NCBI GenBank assembly: GCA_964351905.1
Contig: CAYGPG010000014.1
Span: 1-47,300, forward strand
Source: GCA-2708415 sp964351905
GTDB taxonomy: Bacteria; Pseudomonadota; Alphaproteobacteria; Micavibrionales; Micavibrionaceae
Direction of reading: 5' to 3'
Length of the DNA stretch: 47,300 nucleotides
In this document: positions 41,076 through 47,300 of the stretch, piece by piece
Layout of the letters: the number at the start of each line of letters is the position of its first letter
How positions within the stretch are numbered: position 1 is the stretch's first letter
Program-made: the position numbers and the translations under genes
Notes under the pieces: generated by a model
Databases searched by the model: none
Seen by the model: the letters and a program-made list of their open reading frames with translations, nothing else
Told to the model about the DNA's origin: nothing

Positions 41076-42526
41076 CAGATAAAATAAAGCAACAACATGT
41101 TGATATCGCCATTATCGGCACAGGCACATCGGGCATGGGGGCGTACCGTGAAGCTCGTAAATTTACCGATAGCATCGCACTGATTGAAGGTGGCGAATAC
41201 GGGACGACCTGCGCACGTGTGGGATGTATGCCCTCCAAGCTATTAATCGCACCGGGTGAATTGCGCCACCGCACCGAACATTTTGAAGCCTTCGGCTTAA
41301 ACGGTGAAACACCAACAGTAGACGGCAAAGCAGTCATGAAACGTGTATGTGAGGAGCGTGATCGTTTTGTTGATTTCGTGAAAGAAGATATCGAAGGCTT
41401 TGACCCCGCACATTGCATTGAAGCCTTTGCAACATTTAAAGACGATCACACATTAGAGTTATCTAATGGGGGTGTAATCAAGGCCGAACGCATTGTAATT
41501 GCCACAGGATCGCGCCCCAATATCCCACCGCCATTTAAGGCGGCTGAAGATCGTTTGATTACAAATGATGATGTGTTTTATTGGGATGATTTACCAAAAT
41601 CTGTTGCTGTTTTTGGCGCGGGTGTAATTGGCCTTGAACTTGGACAAGCGCTCCATCGTTTAGGTGTTCACGTGCATCTGTTTGGTGTTGGTGATGCGGT
41701 TGGCCCGCTCTCTGACCCGGCGGTCATTGATTATGCTCTAAAAACGTTCAAAGATGAGTTTCCATTCCATAGCAATGGTGAAGTCAAAGACATCAAGCGC
41801 AGTGAGAACGGTGTTGAGATCACCTTTAAATCAACACCAGAGTCCCAAGAGCAGACAGAAACATTTGACTACCTCCTCGCTGCCACGGGACGGCGCACCA
41901 ATACCGATAATATTGGCTTAGAAAATACATCTCTTGAGCTGAATGAACGCGGTGTTCCTTTATATGATCCTATGTCGATGCAATGCGGCGATAGTCATAT
42001 TTTTATCGCTGGTGATGTGAATGGCGACGCGCCATTATTACACGAAGCGTCTGATGAAGGGCGTTTAGCCGGGGAAAATGCCGGACGCTATCCCGAAGTG
42101 TTTAAGCGTGCGCGCAAAGCCTCCCTTGGTGTGGTATTTTCTGATCCACAAATCGCGACTGTTGGCAAATTTTACCGTGAGCTTAACGAGAGTGATTGTG
42201 ACTTTGCGATCGGCGAAGTGAGCTTTGAAAATCAAGGGCGCAGCCGTGTCATGCTCGTCAACAAAGGTCTTATGCGACTTTATGGCTGCAAGGAAACAGG
42301 TATGTTACTGGGCGGGGAAATGATTGGCCCAGGCCATGAGCATCTGGCACATTTGCTTTCATGGACAATTCAAATGCGCATGAGCGTTGCGGATATCCTG
42401 CAAATGCCATTTTATCATCCTGTTATTGAAGAAGGCCTGCGGACAGGGCTTCGTAGTCTTCTTAAAGAAATGGGAATGGGCCCGCAGCCACCACTCAATT
42501 GTATTGATTGCGGCCCGGGCGCATAA
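41072..42526 (+). CDS. Dihydrolipoyl-dehydrogenase-like flavoprotein disulfide reductase
   Basis: 484 aa from the ATG at 41072, which overlaps the fghA stop; an earlier ATG lies inside fghA. It is a class I pyridine nucleotide-disulfide oxidoreductase. FAD motif AIIGTGTSGMGAYRE, redox pair TTCARVGC (C47, C52), NAD motif GAGVIGLELGQA, and C-terminal YHPVIEEGLR in place of the HP...E base pair. It ends in LNCIDCGPGA, an extra CxxC not found in ordinary E3 enzymes. No 2-oxoacid dehydrogenase genes are nearby, so its true disulfide substrate is open. Confidence 0.88.
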   Translation: MTDKIKQQHVDIAIIGTGTSGMGAYREARKFTDSIALIEGGEYGTTCARVGCMPSKLLIAPGELRHRTEHFEAFGLNGETPTVDGKAVMKRVCEERDRFVDFVKEDIEGFDPAHCIEAFATFKDDHTLELSNGGVIKAERIVIATGSRPNIPPPFKAAEDRLITNDDVFYWDDLPKSVAVFGAGVIGLELGQALHRLGVHVHLFGVGDAVGPLSDPAVIDYALKTFKDEFPFHSNGEVKDIKRSENGVEITFKSTPESQEQTETFDYLLAATGRRTNTDNIGLENTSLELNERGVPLYDPMSMQCGDSHIFIAGDVNGDAPLLHEASDEGRLAGENAGRYPEVFKRARKASLGVVFSDPQIATVGKFYRELNESDCDFAIGEVSFENQGRSRVMLVNKGLMRLYGCKETGMLLGGEMIGPGHEHLAHLLSWTIQMRMSVADILQMPFYHPVIEEGLRTGLRSLLKEMGMGPQPPLNCIDCGPGA

Positions 42527-42545
42527 CAAAGGAAGGGCTTAAGCG

Positions 42546-43157
42546 ATGATTGATCTTTATATTTGGCGCACCCCTAATGGCTATAAACCGCTTATTTTTG
42601 CTGAAGAAGCGGGGCTAGAGTATACTCTTCATGCAATCAATATTGGCAAAAATGAGCAATTTGCGCCCGACTTTCTTAAAATCTCACCAAATAATAAAAT
42701 CCCTGCGCTTGTTGATGGCGATATGAGGATTTTTGAATCCGGTGCAATATTGTTATATCTGGCGCAAAAAACGGGGCAATTCATGCCACAGGACAAAAAA
42801 AGTCATTATAATGTGATGCAATGGTTGATGTGGCAGATTGGTGGCCTTGGTCCTATGATGGGGCAAGCTGGGCATTTCAAAAACGCAGCATCTGAAGATG
42901 TGCCTTATGCTAAAAAACGCTATATGGATGAAACACATAGATTATTGGGTGTGCTTGAAAAGCAACTTGCCGATAATGAATATGTCGCTGGAGAATATAG
43001 CATAGCTGATATGGCCATCTATCCATGGATTTATGCGGCAAGTGGTAGCTATCTGAATATCGATATGTCCGCGTATAAAAAAGTTGAAGCTTGGATGAAT
43101 ACAATCTCTGCTCGGCCTGCTATCATAAAAAGCTATGAAATTGGTACTGAACTATAA
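42546..43157 (+). CDS. Nu-class glutathione S-transferase (YfcG-like)
   Basis: 203 aa. IWRTPNGYKPLIFAEEAGL, FLKISPNNKIPALVD and FESGAILLYLAQKTG are hallmarks of the YfcG/YghU group, which act as glutathione-dependent disulfide reductases and organic-peroxide reductases. The C-terminal domain has AGEYSIADMAIYPW. It follows the flavoprotein by 19 bases. Clearly related to the GST at 45354-46052. Confidence 0.92.
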   Translation: MIDLYIWRTPNGYKPLIFAEEAGLEYTLHAINIGKNEQFAPDFLKISPNNKIPALVDGDMRIFESGAILLYLAQKTGQFMPQDKKSHYNVMQWLMWQIGGLGPMMGQAGHFKNAASEDVPYAKKRYMDETHRLLGVLEKQLADNEYVAGEYSIADMAIYPWIYAASGSYLNIDMSAYKKVEAWMNTISARPAIIKSYEIGTEL

Positions 43158-43168
43158 TGAAGTACGTT

Positions 43169-43204
43169 TAATAAAAGGGTAAAATATAATAAAAGGGTGA
43201 AATA
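43169..43204 (+). repeat. Tandem 18-bp repeat carrying two ribosome sites
   Basis: TAATAAAAGGGTAAAATA (43169-43186) is followed directly by TAATAAAAGGGTGAAATA (43187-43204), 17 of 18 identical. Each carries AAAAGGG; the second is 6 bases from the ATG at 43204. Confidence 0.8.
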
Positions 43205-45330
43205 TGAGCGAGCTTTCAGGATGGGGTAAAGACACCTCACCTTTTCATAAAGGTGAAAAAGAATTTCACGAGCGCCTCGGCATTGCTGAAAAACAAGAGT
43301 CAATTGGCCAGCGCATTTTGCGTCCTTTTATGCCAGATCAACATCGTGAGTTTTTTGAAAAACTCCCTTTTATGATTATGGGCAGTATCGATGATACAGG
43401 CCGCCCTTGGGCTTCTATTGTGTTTGGTAAGCCTGGTTTTATTACAACGCCAACTGATAAAAAATTAAAATTTGAAACGCGAGCGCTTGATGGTGATCCG
43501 CTTGCCAACAATTTGAAAGCGGATTCCCCTGTTTCATTTCTGGGTATCGAATTACCAACCCGCCGCCGCAACCGTGTGAACGCCATCATCAGCCAAGCCT
43601 CCAACACGGGGTTTGAAGCCGATGTCGTACAATCATTTGGTAATTGCCCGCAATATATTCAAGCGCGCGCGCCAAAATTTAAACGCGAACCCAATATCAA
43701 AGAACAAACCCTCGAAAAAGAAACCATCACAGAGATTTCAGGGCACGTAAAATCCATCATTGAAAATGCTGACTCACTCTATGTTGCCAGTCATAACCAT
43801 GAAGATGACCCACGCGATACAGGCGGCGTTGATGTCAATCATCGCGGTGGACGTAACGGTTTTGTCAAAATCGAAGGAAACACCCTGACTGTGCCTGACT
43901 TTATCGGCAATTTTTCTTTCAACACGCTGGGTAATTTTATGGTGAACCCGAAAGCGGGGCTTTTATTTATCGACTATGAGAGCGGTGATATCGTGCAGCT
44001 TACTGGTACAACCGAAATTTTGTGGGAAGATGACCCGATTGTGAAAGCTTTTAAAGGCGCAGAGCGTGCGTGGCGCTTCACTCTGGAAGAAGGAGTTTTA
44101 ATCAAAGATGCTGTGCCACTTCAATGGGAATTTGAAAGCTATTCCCCCAATTTACAATTCACTGGAAATTGGGCTGAAGCGGATGCAAAGTTGAAGGCCA
44201 AAAGCAAACGTGAAGCGTGGTTGCCCTATACCGTTGAGCGTATCGAAGATGAGAGTGAGGCTATTCGCTCTTTTTATCTAAAACCCAGTGATGCTTGCGG
44301 ATTGTTTGAATATGACCCCGGTCAATTCCTAACCATACGCGTTAAACCATCAGGCGCGCGCAATAATAAAGACGATGATATCATCCGAACCTATACATTA
44401 TCGTCTGCCCCATCTGATGATCATTACCGCATTTCGGTGAAGCGCGAGGCAGGTCAGGGGAATAATATGCAGCCGGGAATCGTATCCAATCATTTGCATG
44501 ATACCCTGAAAGTGGGCGGCATACTTGAAGCCAAAGCACCACTGGGTAACTTCACCCTTGATACATCAGAAAAGCGGCCTGCAATTTTATTAGCGGGCGG
44601 TGTTGGTATCACACCAATGATTTCCATGGCACGTCAAGCCGCTGCCGATGGTGTTCGTATTCGCCATATTCGTCCAATGACCATATTTCACGCTGTCCAA
44701 ACAACATCTGATAGGGCGTTTTTACAAGATTTCGCCAAGTTGCAAGAAGCAACACAAGGGCTTATCCGCTATGTGTCTATTGTCTCAAGACCTGATACAA
44801 ATGAAATTGAAGGCGAAAATTTTCATTTTTCTGGGCGTATTGCACCAAATATGCTTCAACAATTCCTCGCCCTTGATGATTATGATGTCTATATCTGCGG
44901 CCCTACTGGGTTTATGCAGGCCTCTTATGATATCGTAAGAGGACTTGGTATTCCCGATTCCAAAATCTTTAGTGAAAGCTTCGGCCCGTCTTCTCTTACC
45001 CGTATACCGGATGCGGGCGCAAAACCGACCTTTGAATTTGAAACAGAGCCCGCAGACACCGCCAAAGTCTCATTTTCGGGAAAAGAAATTGGAGTGCTAT
45101 GGACACCCGATGATGGCTCTTTACTGGAATTCGCAGAAAAGCATGGCTATGAACCTGCCCATGCCTGTCGCAATGGTATGTGCGGCACATGCGTGGTGAA
45201 GATCACAAGCGGGAAAGTGGCCTATAGCGAAAAACCGGATTTTGAACCAGAAAATGGCGAGGCGCTTATTTGTTGTGCTGTGCCAGCAAAAGACAGTGAA
45301 ACGATAGATATCGAACTCTCCGAAAATTAA
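43204..45330 (+). CDS. Three-domain fusion: PNPOx-like FMN barrel, FNR reductase, 2Fe-2S ferredoxin
   Basis: 708 aa. Residues about 40-300 form a pyridoxamine-phosphate-oxidase-like split barrel (FMIMGSIDDTGRPWASIVFGKPG; LGNFMVNPKAGLLFIDYESG). About 335-440 is a ferredoxin-reductase FAD domain with RTYTLSSAP, and 450-590 the NAD(P) domain with LLAGGVGITPM and YICGPTGFM. The last 90 residues are a plant-type ferredoxin with CRNGMCGTC and a fourth cysteine in ALICCAVP. Electrons would flow between NAD(P)H, FAD, the 2Fe-2S centre and the barrel. Its partner is unknown. Confidence 0.9.
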   Translation: MSELSGWGKDTSPFHKGEKEFHERLGIAEKQESIGQRILRPFMPDQHREFFEKLPFMIMGSIDDTGRPWASIVFGKPGFITTPTDKKLKFETRALDGDPLANNLKADSPVSFLGIELPTRRRNRVNAIISQASNTGFEADVVQSFGNCPQYIQARAPKFKREPNIKEQTLEKETITEISGHVKSIIENADSLYVASHNHEDDPRDTGGVDVNHRGGRNGFVKIEGNTLTVPDFIGNFSFNTLGNFMVNPKAGLLFIDYESGDIVQLTGTTEILWEDDPIVKAFKGAERAWRFTLEEGVLIKDAVPLQWEFESYSPNLQFTGNWAEADAKLKAKSKREAWLPYTVERIEDESEAIRSFYLKPSDACGLFEYDPGQFLTIRVKPSGARNNKDDDIIRTYTLSSAPSDDHYRISVKREAGQGNNMQPGIVSNHLHDTLKVGGILEAKAPLGNFTLDTSEKRPAILLAGGVGITPMISMARQAAADGVRIRHIRPMTIFHAVQTTSDRAFLQDFAKLQEATQGLIRYVSIVSRPDTNEIEGENFHFSGRIAPNMLQQFLALDDYDVYICGPTGFMQASYDIVRGLGIPDSKIFSESFGPSSLTRIPDAGAKPTFEFETEPADTAKVSFSGKEIGVLWTPDDGSLLEFAEKHGYEPAHACRNGMCGTCVVKITSGKVAYSEKPDFEPENGEALICCAVPAKDSETIDIELSEN

Positions 45331-45353
45331 TACCTACACCAAGAGGCTTTATT

Positions 45354-46052
45354 ATGAACACATCTCCGATTGAGCTTTATTTTTGGCCAACGCCAAACGG
45401 ATTTAAAATTTCTATTCTTCTCGAGGAATTGGGTGTCCCCTATAATGTCCATTTGGTCAACATCCTAAAGGGTGAACAATTTAACGATGATTTTTTGAAA
45501 ATCTCGCCTAATGGCCGTATGCCGGCGATCATTGATCCCGATGGCCCGGATGGAAAGCCAATTTCTATATTTGAATCCGGCGCAATCATGCAATATCTGG
45601 CCAATAAGTATAATCAATTCTACCCAAGTGATGAACGCAAAAGAACAGAAGTCAATGAATGGCTATTCTGGCAAATGGGCGGCTTAGGGCCAATGGGCGG
45701 GCAAGCCATTCACTTCTATGATTATGCACCTGAAAAAATTTCTTATGCGATTGAACGTTATTTGGGTGAGTATAATCGCCTGTTGAATGTCATGGATAAA
45801 CGTCTAGAGGAACGTGATTATCTTGCTGGGGAGTATTCTATCGCGGATATGGCATGTCTTGGATGGGTGAAGGCGAGTGAAATTTTAAGTGTTTCATTAG
45901 ACGATTACAGCCATTTGAAGGCTTGGTTTGATAAACTATGTGAAAGGGCCTCCGTTCAACGTGGATTTAATATTGCAAATGACCGATATGCTGATCGTGA
46001 ACGCATTGCCATAGATAAAGATACACAAAAAATTTTATTTAATCAGAGATAA
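45354..46052 (+). CDS. Nu-class glutathione S-transferase, second copy
   Basis: 232 aa. Same signature as the GST at 42546: YFWPTPNGFKISILLEELG, FLKISPNGRMPAIID and FESGAIMQYLANKY. It has an extra C-terminal stretch (residues about 210-232) and a longer loop with DPDGPDGKP. The two share layout but are clearly diverged, so the duplication is old or they were acquired separately. It begins 23 bases after the fusion gene. Confidence 0.92.
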   Translation: MNTSPIELYFWPTPNGFKISILLEELGVPYNVHLVNILKGEQFNDDFLKISPNGRMPAIIDPDGPDGKPISIFESGAIMQYLANKYNQFYPSDERKRTEVNEWLFWQMGGLGPMGGQAIHFYDYAPEKISYAIERYLGEYNRLLNVMDKRLEERDYLAGEYSIADMACLGWVKASEILSVSLDDYSHLKAWFDKLCERASVQRGFNIANDRYADRERIAIDKDTQKILFNQR

Positions 46053-46088
46053 ATCGCTTACTTCATTTAAGAAAAGAAAAAAAACACC

Positions 46089-46893
46089 ACGGAAACAAAA
46101 GCTGCAATAGCCTATAAAGCAGGCGCTCCTCTCACCATTGAAACTGTTAATCTGGACGGCCCCAAAACAGGAGATATTCTCATAGAAGTTATGGCCACAG
46201 GGGTGTGCCACACGGATGCCTTTACGTTGTCTGTTGATGACCCTGAAGGGGAATTCCCTGCTATTTTAGGGCATGAAGGTGCAGGCATTGTGCGTGAAAT
46301 TGGCGACGGTGTAATCTCTCTAGCTGTTGGTGATCATGTTATCCCACTCTATACGCCCGAATGCCGTGAGTGTGATTTTTGCCTGCATCCGAAAACCAAT
46401 CTTTGCCAAAAAATACGCGCAACACAAGGGCAAGGTTTAATGCCTGATGGTACATCACGGTTTTCTATTAATGGCGAACCCATCTTACATTACATGGGCT
46501 GTTCAACATTCTCGAATTTTACCGTATTGCCTGAAATAGCCGTCGCGAAAGTTCGTAAAGATGCACCATTTGATAAGATTTGTTATATCGGATGAGGTGT
46601 TACAACAGGTGTCGGCGCCGTTGTCTTTGATGCCAAAGTTGAAACCGGCTCTACAGTGGCTGTATTTGGCCTAGGAGGAATTGGCCTGAATGTGATTCAG
46701 GGCGCAAAAATGGTCGGCGCCTCCCGCATCATTGGGATTGACTTCAATAATTCCAAAGTTCCACTGGCCAAACAATTTGGCATGACGGATTTTATTAACC
46801 CAAATGATGTCGATAACACAGTCGAAGCGATCATTGATCTTACCAATGGGGGCGTTGATTATTCCTTTGAATGCATCGGTAATGTTCATGTTA
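46089..46893 (+). pseudogene. adhC: Decayed second copy of adhC
   Basis: Aligns without gaps to the intact adhC. The start codon is ACG instead of ATG. Codon 169, the zinc-binding cysteine TGC, is the stop TGA (46593-46595). The 3' third is missing: homology ends after FECIGNVHV where IS-like sequence begins. Many silent differences show that the two copies parted long ago and were both functional for some time. It follows the second GST, suggesting the original cluster had another adhC-GST arrangement. Confidence 0.92.
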
Positions 46894-47300
46894 TAGCTTA
46901 ACCAATTAATATTGATTATACTTTATGGATGACGTATTCATCCGATTTCCGCCGTAAAGTCTTATCTGTCCGAGAGAAGGAAGGCCTTACAATAGCGCAG
47001 GTGGCGGCGCGTTTTGATGTTGGTATAGCGAGTGTGATGCGTTGGCTAAAGCGTCCTGAGCCTAAAGTTCACGGGTATCGTCGTCGCAAGATTGATATGG
47101 ATGCATTGGCGCGTGACATTGAGCAATACCCGGATGCCTATCAGTCTGAACGTGCTGCTCGCTTTGGTGTTCACCAAAATGCTATTTGCCATGCTTTAAA
47201 GAAGCTAAAAGTGAGCTATAAAAAAAACACTGCGCCATCCCAAGACGTGCGCCGGCGCACGGCGTATCTTTCAGACGATTATTGGACATCATAGGCTTGA
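46894..47300 (+). mobile_element. IS630-type insertion sequence, left part
   Basis: Sequence unrelated to adhC starts right after a TA (near 46892-46895), the usual IS630 target dinucleotide, and carries a transposase ORF 35 bases in. The right end is outside the window. I cannot define the terminal repeat without it. Confidence 0.65.
46929..47294 (+). CDS. IS630-type transposase, N-terminal ORF (orfA)
   Basis: 121 aa. It starts MTYSSDFRRKVLSVREKEGL and has two HTH motifs: IAQVAARFDVGIASVMRWLK and ERAARFGVHQNAICHALKKLKVSYKK. These are the DNA-binding domain of IS630-family transposases. The DDE catalytic part should follow in a second frame after a programmed shift or lie beyond the window. 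It stops at 47292-47294. Confidence 0.85.
   Translation: MTYSSDFRRKVLSVREKEGLTIAQVAARFDVGIASVMRWLKRPEPKVHGYRRRKIDMDALARDIEQYPDAYQSERAARFGVHQNAICHALKKLKVSYKKNTAPSQDVRRRTAYLSDDYWTS

Noticed and set aside
39120..46893. Recent duplication of adhC by an IS or recombination
   Set aside because: The copies differ at many third codon positions throughout, so the duplication is old; only the decay looks recent.
1..47300. CRISPR arrays
   Set aside because: I saw no regularly spaced identical repeats with unique spacers. The GTNAC sites are short, irregularly spaced and palindromic.

Overview
The window looks like alphaproteobacterial DNA of modest GC. The pointers are a RepC-type replication initiator with a repABC-style antisense RNA, a VirB/VirD4 system with a VirD2-like relaxase, DUF736, ArdC and a ParB-like protein of the kind carried on alphaproteobacterial plasmids and ICEs, and a 3' half of an initiator tRNA of alphaproteobacterial type. 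I cannot name a genus.

Region A (1-24.5 kb) is a conjugative, self-replicating element. It holds the end of a T4SS operon (virB8 tail, virB9, virB10, virB11, virD4) on the + strand. On the - strand follow a relaxase, a ribbon-helix-helix protein and a small membrane protein; DUF736; an alpha/beta hydrolase cargo gene; a ParB-like operon (DUF6876, a 52-aa protein, a 117-aa protein, ParB); hipBA; and repC-dnaB. Between repC and a divergent HTH/coiled-coil gene lie a likely antisense RNA, a DnaA box and a dense array of GTNAC sites. A nuclease with a homopolymer frameshift and ArdC come next. The right end carries a compact CBASS anti-phage operon (CD-NTase, E2-like protein, CapV-type patatin) and an XRE regulator. 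No integrase, ParA or upper VirB genes are visible, so the element continues left of the window. A decayed 3' half of tRNA-fMet at 24.6 kb may mark an old attachment site, so an integrated plasmid or ICE is likelier than a free plasmid.

Region B (24.8-30.6 kb) looks chromosomal: a uracil-DNA glycosylase family gene and a molybdenum-cofactor operon (moeA, moaA, moaC, mobA, moaD, moaE, moeB-rhodanese) on the - strand.

Region C (30.6-47.3 kb) is a stress and electrophile detoxification island. On the - strand are a BLUF blue-light sensor, an AraC regulator almost touching it, and a GST. Divergent from them runs a long + strand series: a truncated ECF-sigma-like protein, an AhpD-like protein, an exported YHS protein, an exported dehalogenase/epoxide-hydrolase-like enzyme, DUF1348, Dps, catalase, thiolase, the glutathione-dependent formaldehyde pathway (adhC, fghA), a dihydrolipoyl-dehydrogenase-like enzyme, two Nu-class GSTs and a three-domain flavin/iron-sulfur fusion. 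The series ends in a decayed second adhC cut by an IS630-type element that runs to the end of the window. The most novel candidates are the light-sensor/sigma-fragment control of this island, the unusual CBASS operon, and a strongly folded 600-bp region with a 19-codon hydrophobic micro-ORF.
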